A DNA stretch of 64,000 bases from JAEUJM01 sp041908445 (GTDB taxonomy: Bacteria > Actinomycetota > Acidimicrobiia > Acidimicrobiales > DATDAH01). The translations under genes and the position numbers were made by a program. The stretch lies in contig JAYRFK010000065.1 of the NCBI GenBank assembly GCA_041908445.1, positions 62,001 to 126,000 of the forward strand. The letters run 5' to 3'. Below are positions 49,040 to 57,534 of the stretch, piece by piece (within the stretch, counting starts at the first letter, position 1; every line of letters begins with the position of its first letter). The notes under the pieces were generated by a model, which saw only the letters and a program-made list of their open reading frames with translations, was not told the origin of the DNA and ran no database searches.

Positions 49040-50902
49040 TCAGTAGGACCACAGATAGTCCGGCTTCGAGCCCCGGCCGTACCAGATGACGTCGTCGTGG
49101 CCGTTGCCGTCGTAGTCGCCGGGCAGGGGGGCGTCGTAGGTGCCGCTGACGTTCAGGTTGGCGGCGTGGAAGCTGCGGCCGGTCTGGCCGTACCAGATGC
49201 CGTCGGGCCGGGAGCCGGCGCCGTACCAGATGACGTCGTCCTCCCCGTCGTCGTTGTAGTCGCCGACCACGGGCCAGGTGTCGCCGGTCTCGTTGACGCC
49301 ACGGCCCGTGAAGCCGCCGTCGGCGTCGCCGTACCAGAGGTAGTCGAGGGCGGCGCCGGGCCCGTACCAGAACACGTCGGCCCGGCCGTCGCCGTCGAAG
49401 TCGCCGGGGAAGGCCCGGTACTCGCCGTCGGCGCGGATGTTGCTGCCGGCGAACCCGTAGATCGTGCCGTGCCAGAGGTAGTCGAAGCCGGCGCCGGGCT
49501 GGTACCACAGCACGTCGTCGTAGCCGTCGCCGTTGAAGTCGCCGGCCATGGGCCGGTCGTAGGCCCGGCTGATGGTGACGTCGCGGCCCTCGAAGGCGCC
49601 GCTCCGCCGCCCGAGCCACAGGTAGTCGGGGTTGGGCCCCGCGCCGAACCAGAGGATGTCGTCGACGCCGTCGCCGTTGAAGTCGCCGGACAACGGCTGG
49701 TAGGTGCCGCGGACCGCGGTGGGCCGGGCGTCGAAGCCCCCCTGGCGGTTGCCGAACCACAGGTAGTCGCGGCGGCTGCCGGCGCCGTACCACAGCACGT
49801 CGGCGCGGCGGTCGCCGTTGAAGTCACCGCTCACGGGGGCGTCGTAGGTGCCGCCGACGCTGACCTTGCTCGAGTGCACCGTGCCCGTGGGGGGCGGGGT
49901 GGTCGTCGGTGTCGTGGTGGGCGGGGGCGTGGTCGTGCTCGTGGTGGTGCCGCCACCGCCGCCGGTGGTGGGCCCGCCGTAGTTCCCGCGCCAGTAGCTG
50001 GTCGTGCCCGCGCCGCCCGCCCGGGTGAAGCTGAAGTGGACGTGGTCGGTGTGGGGCGCCGGGCCCGAGTAGGCCTGCCAGCCGGCCTCGGGCCGGTAGA
50101 GCCGGAACATCTGACGGTTCCAGATGATGTACATGAGCCCGAGGCGGCGGGCCATGGCGTACCGGTTGCCGGCGCCGTCGGTGGCGAGCAGCCAGTCCAT
50201 CACCCGCTGCACCTTGCGGCGGTCGGTGGCGCTGTTGGCGTTCATGCCCCAGTCCCAGGCACGACCCTCCTTGTGCTCGGAGGTGCCGCCGATGTTGCAG
50301 GCCCGGACGATGCCGTAGTCGACGCCGCCCATGACGCCCATGACGAGCGTCCGGAACTTGGCGGTGCCGGGCTTGGTGGTCGGGCTGCAGGTCGACTGGC
50401 CGTCGTAGGAGGGGAGCGGCTCGATGCTGCCCGCCTCCGCGGTGAGGGCCGAGCCCGTCGCGGTCGGCGCATCCGCGCCCTCGCCGGTGACCGTGAAGGT
50501 CTGGTTGGCGTAGACGACCGGGTCGAACTCGTCGAAGCCGGGGTACACGCAGCGGGCGGCGAGCTCGTAGCTGCCGGCCGGGGTGCCGGCGGGGACGACG
50601 AGGGCGCCGTCCCACTGGCCGTCGGTGCGCACGGGCACCGTGGTGCTGGCCACGACCGCGCCACCGGTCGGGTGGAGGTCGACGATCACGCCGTCGCCGG
50701 CGGTCGTGGTGGCGGGGAGGAGGCAGCCGGTGCCGGCGACCTCGATGGCGGTGCCCGTCAGGCCGGAGCCGGGCGACGCCTGGAAGGTGGGGCCGGACTC
50801 AGCTCCCGAGGCCGTGGAGGCCAGGTTGGGCACGACCAGCGACGCGGCGCCGGCCAGCGTCGCCACCAGGACTGCGATGGTCCTCCGGTTCCAGTACTGC
50901 AC
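49040..50902 (-). CDS. Secreted M15/VanY-like peptidase domain plus FG-GAP repeat protein
   Basis: The 620-aa protein has a signal peptide, an Ig-like region (~35-140), and at ~180-290 a domain with GTSEHKEGRAWDWGMN and HTDHVHFSFT, the His-Asp...DHVH zinc pattern of D-Ala-D-Ala carboxypeptidase-like (VanY/VldE-type) proteins. A Thr/Pro linker follows, then six ~47-residue FG-GAP/VCBS repeats (GDFNGDGYDDVLWYQPGAG and similar, with the calcium-binding DxDGDGxxD pattern). A cell-wall hydrolase displayed on a beta-propeller-like module is the likely role. GTG 50902 has a GGGGGA ribosome-binding site. Confidence 0.8.
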   Translation of the reverse strand: MQYWNRRTIAVLVATLAGAASLVVPNLASTASGAESGPTFQASPGSGLTGTAIEVAGTGCLLPATTTAGDGVIVDLHPTGGAVVASTTVPVRTDGQWDGALVVPAGTPAGSYELAARCVYPGFDEFDPVVYANQTFTVTGEGADAPTATGSALTAEAGSIEPLPSYDGQSTCSPTTKPGTAKFRTLVMGVMGGVDYGIVRACNIGGTSEHKEGRAWDWGMNANSATDRRKVQRVMDWLLATDGAGNRYAMARRLGLMYIIWNRQMFRLYRPEAGWQAYSGPAPHTDHVHFSFTRAGGAGTTSYWRGNYGGPTTGGGGGTTTSTTTPPPTTTPTTTPPPTGTVHSSKVSVGGTYDAPVSGDFNGDRRADVLWYGAGSRRDYLWFGNRQGGFDARPTAVRGTYQPLSGDFNGDGVDDILWFGAGPNPDYLWLGRRSGAFEGRDVTISRAYDRPMAGDFNGDGYDDVLWYQPGAGFDYLWHGTIYGFAGSNIRADGEYRAFPGDFDGDGRADVFWYGPGAALDYLWYGDADGGFTGRGVNETGDTWPVVGDYNDDGEDDVIWYGAGSRPDGIWYGQTGRSFHAANLNVSGTYDAPLPGDYDGNGHDDVIWYGRGSKPDYLWSY

Positions 50903-51095
50903 GTTGGGGTCCCCCGACGGTTCGGTGAAGGTTGAGTGCCCGTGCAGTCATGATCGGAGCATAGGCCCTCGACTTGACCACTCGCAGTGAGGCTTGTGAT
51001 CACGAGACGTGAACCGGCGGGTCACGGGGCGGGACGCGGCGGCGGTCCGGGCCACGCCCTGCTCGCGGGAGTTGCCACCCCGCGTCGATGGGGCG

Positions 51096-51101
51096 TACGG
51101 T
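51096..51101 (+). promoter_or_regulatory. -10 box of the acyl-CoA dehydrogenase gene
   Basis: TACGGT predicts transcription from about 51108, the first base of the palindromic operator, with a leader of about 73 nt before ATG 51181. Confidence 0.45.
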
Positions 51102-51107
51102 GGTCTT

Positions 51108-51123
51108 GTTACCCACGGGTAAC
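51108..51123. promoter_or_regulatory. TetR-type operator upstream of the acyl-CoA dehydrogenase
   Basis: GTTACCCACGGGTAAC: 7-bp arms around a 2-bp centre. The same outer sequence GTTACC-N4-GGTAAC occurs at 54952-54967 before the TetR gene. Confidence 0.65.
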
Positions 51124-51180
51124 TTGTTCGAGGCGGCGGCGCGCGGCCGCCCCTGAGCCCCGAGACGCAGAGGTGCACCC

Positions 51181-52392
51181 ATGTCCTTCTCCCTCGAGCT
51201 GAACGAGGACCAGCTGGCCATCCAGCAGTGGCTCCACGACTTCTCCGAGGGCGTCATCCGCCCCGTCGCCGCAGAGTGGGACGAGCGCGAGGAGACCCCC
51301 TGGCCCGTGATCGAGGAGGCCGCGAAGATCGGCCTGTACTCGTTCGACTTCTTCGCCAACGCCTTCGGCGACGAGACCGGCCTCACCATCCCGGTCGCCA
51401 TGGAGGAGCTCTTCTGGGGCGATGCCGGCATCGGCCTGTCCATCGTCGGCACCGTGCTCGGCGTGGCCGGGATCATGGCCAACGGCACCCCCGAGCAGAT
51501 CGGCGAGTGGGTGCCCCAGTGCTTCGGCACCCCCGAGAAGCTGATGATGTCCGCCTTCTGCGTGTCGGAGCCCGACGCCGGCTCCGACGTGAGCTCGCTG
51601 CGCACCACGGCCGTCTACGACGAGGCCAAGGACGAGTGGGTCCTCAACGGCCAGAAGACGTGGATCACCAACGGCGGCATCGCCGACGTCCACGTGGTCG
51701 TGGCCTCGGTCGACCGTGACCTCGGCGGTCGCGGCCAGGCCTCGTTCATCGTTCCCCCCGGTACGCCCGGCCTCAGCCAGGGCACCAAGTTCAAGAAGCA
51801 CGGCATCCGCGCCAGCCACACCGCCGAGGTCATCCTCGACGACTGCCGCGTGCCCGGCTCCTGCCTGCTCGGCGGCAAGGAGAAGCTCGACGAGCGCCTC
51901 GCCCGGGCCCGCGAGGGCAAGAGCAGCAAGGTTCAGGCCGCCATGGCCACCTTCGAGGCCACCCGCCCGTCGGTCGGCGCCCAGGCCGTGGGCGTGGCCC
52001 GCGCCGCCTACGAGTACTCGCTCGAGTACGCCAAGGAGCGCCGCCAGTTCGGCAAGGCCATCATCGAGAACCAGTCGATCGCCTTCATGCTCGCCAACAT
52101 GAAGATGGAGATCGACGCCGCCCGGCTGCTCGTCTGGCGGGCCGCGTGGATGGGCCGCACCGGCAAGGAGTTCAAGGCCGCCGAGGGCTCGATGTCGAAG
52201 CTCAAGGCCGGTCGCACCGCGGTGTGGGTCACCGAGCGGGCCATCCAGATCCTGGGCGGCTACGGCTACGTCCGGGAGTACCCGGTCGAGCGCTGGCACC
52301 GCGACGCGAAGATCTACGACATCTTCGAGGGCGCCGAGCAGATCCAGGAGCTCGTCATCGCCCGGGCCATCTCCGGCCTGCGGATCCAGTAG
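51181..52392 (+). CDS. Acyl-CoA dehydrogenase
   Basis: A 403-aa FAD enzyme of fatty-acid or related acyl-CoA beta-oxidation. Conserved blocks: AFCVSEPDAGSDVSSLRTTA (FAD/substrate binding), GQKTWITNGG, EYAKERRQFGKAIIENQSI, and QILGGYGYVREYPVERWHRDAKIYDIFEGAEQIQ at the C-terminus, where the YDIFEGA-type segment precedes the FAD-binding end. A GTTACC/GGTAAC operator lies at 51108-51123, so the TetR protein encoded 3 kb away probably represses it. Confidence 0.93.
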   Translation: MSFSLELNEDQLAIQQWLHDFSEGVIRPVAAEWDEREETPWPVIEEAAKIGLYSFDFFANAFGDETGLTIPVAMEELFWGDAGIGLSIVGTVLGVAGIMANGTPEQIGEWVPQCFGTPEKLMMSAFCVSEPDAGSDVSSLRTTAVYDEAKDEWVLNGQKTWITNGGIADVHVVVASVDRDLGGRGQASFIVPPGTPGLSQGTKFKKHGIRASHTAEVILDDCRVPGSCLLGGKEKLDERLARAREGKSSKVQAAMATFEATRPSVGAQAVGVARAAYEYSLEYAKERRQFGKAIIENQSIAFMLANMKMEIDAARLLVWRAAWMGRTGKEFKAAEGSMSKLKAGRTAVWVTERAIQILGGYGYVREYPVERWHRDAKIYDIFEGAEQIQELVIARAISGLRIQ

Positions 52393-52476
52393 CACCCGCA
52401 CCTTCGTGGTGGACGGCCCCGGCTCCGGCCGGGGCCGTTCCGCGCCCGGGCGGCGCGGGACCCGGCTGGGGGTCGG

Positions 52477-54174
52477 TCAGTTGAGGTCGGCGGTGGGGTC
52501 GGTGGGGTCGTTGGCCATGGCCGCCATGCGGTAGCAGGACCGGCCGGCCCGCTTGGCGCGGTACATCGCGGTGTCGGCGGCCGCGATGAGCGCCGACGGG
52601 TCGTCGACGCCGGTGGCCACGGCCACGCCGATGGACATGGTCATGTCCACCTGCTCGCCCTCGATCACGAGGGGTTGGGTCATGACCGAGAGCAGGCGGC
52701 TGGCGAGCACGCCCGCGTCGTCGGGGCCCTCGAGGTCCTCGGCCAGCACCACGAACTCGTCACCGCCGAAGCGGCTGATGGTGTCGCCCGGGCGCACCGC
52801 CCGCCCCATCTCGTCGGCGACGGTCATGAGGAGCTGGTCGCCCACGGCGTGACCGAAGGTGTCGTTGATCACCTTGAAGTGGTCGAGGTCGCAGAACAGG
52901 ATCGCCACGGTCGTGTGGTGGCGCAGCGACCGGTCGAGGGCGTGGCCCACCCGGTCGATGAACAGCTGCCGGTTGGGCAGGCCCGTGAGCCCGTCGTGGG
53001 TCGCCCGGTAGGCCAGGGCCGCGTTGCGCTCGCGGAGGGTCTCCTCGAGGCGCCGGTGGTCGTTGATGTCGTCGACCTGGATCGACAGCAGGCGCTGCCC
53101 GGTCGGCGACTGGCGCACCATGGTGGCGGTCAGGCGGCTCCAGATCTCCTGGCCGTCGGGACGGACGATGCGCACGTCGACCGGCGCGGCCTCGTCGGGG
53201 TTGGTCAGGAAGTCCCGGACGACCTCGATGTCGGCCGGGTGCACCATGGCGGCCAGGGCCGTCTCGGCCAGGCCGGCCTCGTCCCGCCCCGTGAGCGCCC
53301 GCAGCGTCTGGTTGACCTCGTGGAAGCGGCCCTCGTCGTCGATGCGGGCGAGGCCGTGGGGCGAGTGCTCGAACTGCTGACCGAACTCCTCGAGCAGGGA
53401 CTCGGCCCGGCGGACCTCGGTCACGTCCCGGGCGGCGACGGCCACGCCCGCGACGTCGGGGTCGTCGAGCAGGTTGGTGAGGTGGGCGGCGAGCACGCCC
53501 GGCGTGCCGTCGGCCCGGGTCACCTCGAGGTCGCAGGCGACGCGGCTGCCCGGCGCCCGCAGCAGGCGGTCCCACGCGTCGGCGAGCACCGCCTGGGACT
53601 CCAGGTGGACCATCGACGCGAGCGAGTGGCCGACGAGCTGCGAGGGCAGGACGCCGAGCACGCGGTGGCTCACCGCGCTCGAGTAGCGGATGACCTGGCT
53701 GGCGTCGGTGAGCAGGGTCAGGTCGCCGGCGGCGTCGAGCAGGGCCCGGAGCTTGGCCGGGAGCTCCGCGGGCGACGGGACGAGGCGCTGGCGGCGGCTG
53801 ACGTCGCGCACCGCGACGAGCACGCCGCGGACCTCCGGGTCGTCGATGAGGTTGCCGGCGACCAGCTCCAGGGTCCGCCAGCCGTTGCGCCCGGCCGCCC
53901 GCATCTCGACGGGCACGGTCGGGCCCGGTCGTTCGAGGGCGGCGGTGATGACCTCGTCGACGAGGCGCCGGTCGTCGGGGTGGATGAGGTCGAAGAACGA
54001 GGCCGCCTGGGCGGTCATGTCGGTCTCGCCCGCCGTCCGCGGCGGGGCGGTGATGCCGGTGTCGGACGTGTAGCGGATACCCCCGCGCGCGTCGATGACG
54101 ATGACCAGGTCGCTGAGGTGGTCCACCAGGCCGCGGAAGAATTCCGTCGACAGGTCGGCGTTCTCCTCGGTCAC
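52477..54174 (-). CDS. PAS-GGDEF diguanylate cyclase
   Basis: The 565-aa soluble protein makes cyclic di-GMP. Three PAS segments occupy roughly residues 10-135, 145-255 and 260-385 (DLVIVIDARGGIRYTSD, LTLLTDASQVIRYSSAV, GLARIDDEGRFHEVNQ). The cyclase domain begins ATHDGLTGLPNRQLFIDRV and has the active-site GGDEF in SRFGGDEFVVLA near residue 470. An inhibitory-site RxxD may lie in AEDLEGPDD but is not clear. No EAL domain. GTG 54174 has a strong AGGAGGGAG ribosome-binding site. PAS ligands are unknown. Confidence 0.9.
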   Translation of the reverse strand: MTEENADLSTEFFRGLVDHLSDLVIVIDARGGIRYTSDTGITAPPRTAGETDMTAQAASFFDLIHPDDRRLVDEVITAALERPGPTVPVEMRAAGRNGWRTLELVAGNLIDDPEVRGVLVAVRDVSRRQRLVPSPAELPAKLRALLDAAGDLTLLTDASQVIRYSSAVSHRVLGVLPSQLVGHSLASMVHLESQAVLADAWDRLLRAPGSRVACDLEVTRADGTPGVLAAHLTNLLDDPDVAGVAVAARDVTEVRRAESLLEEFGQQFEHSPHGLARIDDEGRFHEVNQTLRALTGRDEAGLAETALAAMVHPADIEVVRDFLTNPDEAAPVDVRIVRPDGQEIWSRLTATMVRQSPTGQRLLSIQVDDINDHRRLEETLRERNAALAYRATHDGLTGLPNRQLFIDRVGHALDRSLRHHTTVAILFCDLDHFKVINDTFGHAVGDQLLMTVADEMGRAVRPGDTISRFGGDEFVVLAEDLEGPDDAGVLASRLLSVMTQPLVIEGEQVDMTMSIGVAVATGVDDPSALIAAADTAMYRAKRAGRSCYRMAAMANDPTDPTADLN

Positions 54175-54311
54175 GTCTCCCTCCTTCCGCCGGTGAGGGT
54201 GTTCTCCGCCTGATCAGTCAAGTCGCCCGATCGCCTGGACCCGTCCCGTGGTGTCCACCACTCTAGGTGAAAAAACCGACCTCGGAAAGTGGGAATGACT
54301 CAAGTGGGCCC

Positions 54312-54335
54312 GTCGGGCGGCCGATGTCGCCCGAC
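54312..54335. terminator. Hairpin at the end of the TetR gene
   Basis: GTCGGGCG and CGCCCGAC form an 8-bp stem with an 8-nt loop immediately after the TetR stop codon. No adjacent T-run; six Ts on the minus strand occur about 40 bp further on (complement of 54270-54275). Confidence 0.35.
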
Positions 54336-54928
54336 TAGCCCTGACGGACCCCCCGCAGGCCGGCCCACACGAGCGCGGCGACCTGGTCGGCGAGGGCCTC
54401 GGGCTCAACGCCGTCGGGGTGGGTGAGCCAATGGCGGCTGGTGCCCTCGGCGGCACCGACCACCCCGTGCGCGAGCAGCGTCCGCCCGGCCTCGTCGAGG
54501 CCCTCGACCTCGATGAGCTCGGCCACGAAGCGCGCGATCGACGCCTCGACCTTGCGGCCGACCGCCACGAACTCCTCGTCGGTGCGCGAGCCGCCGGCGA
54601 ACAGCAACAAGAAGGCGTCGCGCTCGTCGGCCACGAAGCGGAAGTACGCTCGCAGGCCGGCCTCGACCTGCTGGCGGGGGCCGCCGGCGTCCGCGGTGGC
54701 GGCGGCGATGGCCCGCTCCAGGCGTCCGCCCACGTCCGAGAGCAGCTCGAGGTAGAGCTCGCGCTTGGACTCGAAGTGCTGGTACAGCACCGGCTTGGTC
54801 ACCCCCGCGGCCTCGGCCACGTCGTTCATCGACGCGGCGTGGTAGCCCTCCCGGGCGAACACCACCAGGGCGACGTCGAGCAGCTGGCGACGGCGCTCGG
54901 GGGCGGGGAGTCGGGTCGCCGCGGGCAT
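54335..54928 (-). CDS. TetR family transcriptional regulator
   Basis: The 197-aa repressor has the TetR DNA-binding domain at residues ~10-60 (ALVVFAREGYHAASMNDVAEAAGVTKPVLYQHFESKRELY) and an all-helical ligand domain. FRFVADERDAFLLLFAGG is typical of lipid-responsive actinobacterial members. ATG 54928 is chosen because TACCTT lies 7 nt upstream. A palindrome at 54952-54967 covers the -35 region, implying autoregulation, and its twin controls the acyl-CoA dehydrogenase. An acyl-CoA ligand is likely but inferred. Confidence 0.92.
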   Translation of the reverse strand: MPAATRLPAPERRRQLLDVALVVFAREGYHAASMNDVAEAAGVTKPVLYQHFESKRELYLELLSDVGGRLERAIAAATADAGGPRQQVEAGLRAYFRFVADERDAFLLLFAGGSRTDEEFVAVGRKVEASIARFVAELIEVEGLDEAGRTLLAHGVVGAAEGTSRHWLTHPDGVEPEALADQVAALVWAGLRGVRQG

Positions 54929-54935
54929 GGCGCCC

Positions 54936-54941
54936 AAGGTA
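54936..54941 (-). promoter_or_regulatory. -10 box of leaderless promoter for the TetR gene
   Basis: TACCTT on the minus strand, 7 nt before ATG 54928. Confidence 0.55.
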
Positions 54942-54951
54942 GCGGCGCCTT

Positions 54952-54967
54952 GTTACCGGCCGGTAAC
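54952..54967. promoter_or_regulatory. TetR-type operator, autoregulatory copy
   Basis: GTTACCGGCCGGTAAC, a perfect 16-bp palindrome, 24-39 bp upstream of the predicted transcription start of the TetR gene. Confidence 0.7.
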
Positions 54968-55011
54968 CGGCGGGGGCGGTGGCGCCCCCGCCGGCCGTCA
55001 GGCCGACCTGA

Positions 55012-56121
55012 TCAGTCGTCGTAGACGATGACCGAGCGGGCGACCTCGCCCGATCCCATGGCCGCGAAGGCGTCGTTCACGCCGTGCAGGTCGATCTCGC
55101 GGCTGATGAGCTCGTCGAGCTTGAGCTGGCCCTGCTGGTACAGGTCGAGGAGCTTGGGGACGTCGGTGCGCACGTTGGACGAGCCGTACCAGCAGCCCTT
55201 CACCGTCTTCGCGCCGTAGAGCCAGGTGAAGGCGGCGTGGAGGTTGAGGAACACGTCCATGCGGGGGACGCCCACGAAGATGGCCTGACCGCCCATGCGC
55301 ACCATGTTCACGGCCTGCTCCATGGTCGGGCCGAGGCCGATGACCTCGAAGGACACGTCGGCGCCCCGCCCGTTGGTGGCCATGACCTCGCCGACCGGGT
55401 CGGCCTCGTCGGCCTTGATCACCTTGGTGGCGCCGAACTCCTTGGCCATCTCGAGCTTGGACTCGAACATGTCGATGGCGATGATCTCGCCGGCGCCGGC
55501 GATCCTGGCGCCCTGGATCACGTTGAGGCCCACGCCACCGGCGCCGATGACGGCCACGGTGTCGCCCTCGCGGATGTCGGCGGTGTTGAGGGCGGCGCCC
55601 ACGCCGGTGAGCACGCCGCAGCCGATGAGCGCGGCGACCTTCAGCGGGACGTCGTCGGGGATCTTCACGCAGCTGATCGCCGGCACGATGGCGTGCTCGC
55701 CGAAGGTGCCGAGCATGGCCATCTGGAACAGCGGCGCGCCCTGCGAGGTGAGCCGGGTGGTGCCGTCGAGCATGCCGCCCGTGGCCGCCGAGGCGTTGTT
55801 CTCGCAGAGGAAGCCCTCGCCGCGGGTGCAGTTGAAGCAACTGCCGCACATGGGCACGAAGGACAGGACGACGTGGTCGCCGGGCGCCAGGCCCTCGACG
55901 CCCTCGCCGACGGCCTCGATCGTGCCGGCGCCCTCGTGGCCCAACACGATGGGGCTCGGCAGCGGGATCGTGCCGTTCTGGACGGAGAGGTCGGAGTGGC
56001 AGACGCCCGAGGCGCCCATCTTGATCCGGACCTCGCCGGCCTGGGGCTCGGCGAGCTCGACGTCGTCACGCACCTCGAGCGGCGCGTCGACGCCGGTCAG
56101 CACGGCGGCGGAGTGGGTCAT
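55012..56121 (-). CDS. Zinc-dependent alcohol dehydrogenase (class III-like MDR)
   Basis: The 369-aa enzyme has catalytic zinc ligands in SGVCHSDLSV and LGHEGAGTIE, and all four structural zinc cysteines in CGSCFNCTRGEGFLC. The coenzyme-binding fold starts AVIGAGGVGLNVIQGARI, with Asp in IAIDMFESK favouring NAD. It resembles aryl-alcohol and NDMA-dependent dehydrogenases of actinobacteria; the substrate is not fixed. ATG 56121 has a GGGGGA ribosome-binding site and overlaps the stop codon of the small membrane protein gene (ATGA). Confidence 0.92.
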   Translation of the reverse strand: MTHSAAVLTGVDAPLEVRDDVELAEPQAGEVRIKMGASGVCHSDLSVQNGTIPLPSPIVLGHEGAGTIEAVGEGVEGLAPGDHVVLSFVPMCGSCFNCTRGEGFLCENNASAATGGMLDGTTRLTSQGAPLFQMAMLGTFGEHAIVPAISCVKIPDDVPLKVAALIGCGVLTGVGAALNTADIREGDTVAVIGAGGVGLNVIQGARIAGAGEIIAIDMFESKLEMAKEFGATKVIKADEADPVGEVMATNGRGADVSFEVIGLGPTMEQAVNMVRMGGQAIFVGVPRMDVFLNLHAAFTWLYGAKTVKGCWYGSSNVRTDVPKLLDLYQQGQLKLDELISREIDLHGVNDAFAAMGSGEVARSVIVYDD

Positions 56122-56414
56122 GGCGTGTTCCCCCTGTGGGTCGGTCGTCCCTGCTCGGCATCTTCTCGCTCCGCGGCCTTCACCCCGTAACCGAAGACGA
56201 TCGCGGGGGCGAGGATCACGGACCCCACCACGAGCGAGACGACGATCACGGTCACCAGCGGATCGGTGAAGTCCACGATGAACCCGACGAAGAAGCCCAC
56301 GATGGCCACGCCGAACAGGCCGTAGCCGAGCCGCTGGCCGACGTCGACGAGGCGCTTGATGCGCTCGCGACGGGCCAGCACGTCGTCGTGGGAGTCGAGG
56401 TTCCTCGGGCTCAC
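56118..56414 (-). CDS. Small two-helix membrane protein
   Basis: The 98-aa protein is not assigned to a family. It has a charged N-terminus (DDVLARRERIKRLVDVGQRLG) and two membrane helices (GLFGVAIVGFFVGFIVDF, VTVIVVSLVVGSVILAPAI). GAGGCT lies 7 nt before GTG 56414. It overlaps the alcohol dehydrogenase gene by 4 nt, so the two are co-translated; a functional link is plausible but unproven. Confidence 0.75.
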   Translation of the reverse strand: MSPRNLDSHDDVLARRERIKRLVDVGQRLGYGLFGVAIVGFFVGFIVDFTDPLVTVIVVSLVVGSVILAPAIVFGYGVKAAEREDAEQGRPTHRGNTP

Positions 56415-56444
56415 GCCGCACAGCCTCTCATGCCGGTCGGCCGG

Positions 56445-57473
56445 TCACGGACGCCAGCCCGCCTCGTCGAGGAGCATCGCCACGTGCTCGGTCTGGCGCT
56501 CCCACGAGAACTCGCGGCGGGCGAGGGCCTCGTTGTGGTCCAGCACCGCCGGATCGGGGTCGGCCAGCCAGCGCCGCAGGGGACCGGGGTCGTGCGTCGG
56601 GAACCACCGGAACCCCAGCCAGCGCAGCTCCTGGGCGACCGGGTAGCGGCCCACCGCGGCGGGGCGCCGGGCCATGGCGGCTTCGATGGGCGGGTTGCCG
56701 AAACCCTCCCAGGTCGAGGGGAAGACGACGGCGTCGGCGGGGGCGTAGATGTTCGGGCCGTGGGCCATGGGCTCGTGGATCACCCGGCACCGGGCGCCGG
56801 CGAGCAGTCGCTCGAGCTCGGGGCCGTAGCCCTCCTCGGGGCCGCCGAGCAGCCAGTAGGTGCCGCCGAGCTGCTCGGCGAGGGCGATGGCGGCGGGGAT
56901 GTTCTTGCGGGCGATGGCCCGCACCGGGTGGACGAGCAGGAGCTCCTCGGGGTCGACGCCGAGGCGGTGGCGGGTGCCCCAGCGGTCGCCGGGCTCGCCG
57001 TCCACGTCGAAGCCGTTGTAGATCGTGAACGAGGGGATGCCCCGCTCGGCGAGCTGGCGGCGGGTGAGCTGGTTGATGCAGACGTGGCGCCAGGCCGGGT
57101 CGTCCGGCGGGAGCTCGGTGACGTGGGCCCAGCGCTCGCGCTGCCACGGTGGGTCGTGGTGGTGCAGGATCGCCGGCCGGCCGCGCAGCACGAGGGCCAC
57201 CACGCGGGAGGCCGGCAGGTTCAGCGGGATGCTGAGCAGGTTCTCGACGAGGACGAGGTCGGCGTCGAGCAGCGCCTCGTCCACCTCGTCGACCTCGGGG
57301 GGCTCGTCGGCGCCCCACGCCAGGCCGGGGACGAGGCGGTCGACCGGCCCGTCGCCGGCCACCGTCACGACGTCGAAGCCCAGGGCGGCCAGTGAGCGGC
57401 CCCAGCTCTCGGCGATGACCGAGACGCCGTCGGCCTGGCCGAGGCGGAACGAGACGATGGCGCAGGTGGGCAC
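56445..57473 (-). CDS. Glycosyltransferase (GT4-like)
   Basis: The 342-aa GT-B enzyme contains a substrate loop near ILHHHDPPWQRERW, NGFDVDGEP, the nucleotide-binding region LLVHPVRAIARKNIPAAI, and the E-x7-E-like motif EGFGNPPIEA, where GT4 enzymes bind the sugar nucleotide. No membrane helix. It diverges with a 61-bp gap from a GH63-type hydrolase, so the pair could build and break the same small glycoside. No clear -10 box is seen at GTG 57473. Confidence 0.85.
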   Translation of the reverse strand: MPTCAIVSFRLGQADGVSVIAESWGRSLAALGFDVVTVAGDGPVDRLVPGLAWGADEPPEVDEVDEALLDADLVLVENLLSIPLNLPASRVVALVLRGRPAILHHHDPPWQRERWAHVTELPPDDPAWRHVCINQLTRRQLAERGIPSFTIYNGFDVDGEPGDRWGTRHRLGVDPEELLLVHPVRAIARKNIPAAIALAEQLGGTYWLLGGPEEGYGPELERLLAGARCRVIHEPMAHGPNIYAPADAVVFPSTWEGFGNPPIEAAMARRPAAVGRYPVAQELRWLGFRWFPTHDPGPLRRWLADPDPAVLDHNEALARREFSWERQTEHVAMLLDEAGWRP

Positions 57474-57522
57474 GGGTGGGGATCCGGTGGGTCGGAAGCG
57501 CTCGAACAGCGGGGCGGGGTGG

Positions 57523-57528
57523 TAGCCA
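57523..57528 (+). promoter_or_regulatory. -10 box of leaderless promoter for the GH63-like gene
   Basis: TAGCCA lies 6 nt before GTG 57535. Confidence 0.4.
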
Positions 57529-57534
57529 AGGGGC

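Noticed and set aside
50799..50981. A 60-aa minus-strand ORF before the FG-GAP gene as an upstream leader peptide
   Set aside because: TATGCT lies 6 nt before an ATG at 50951 within it, which is suggestive, but the frame runs deep into the main gene and the main GTG has its own GGGGGA site. Evidence is too thin.
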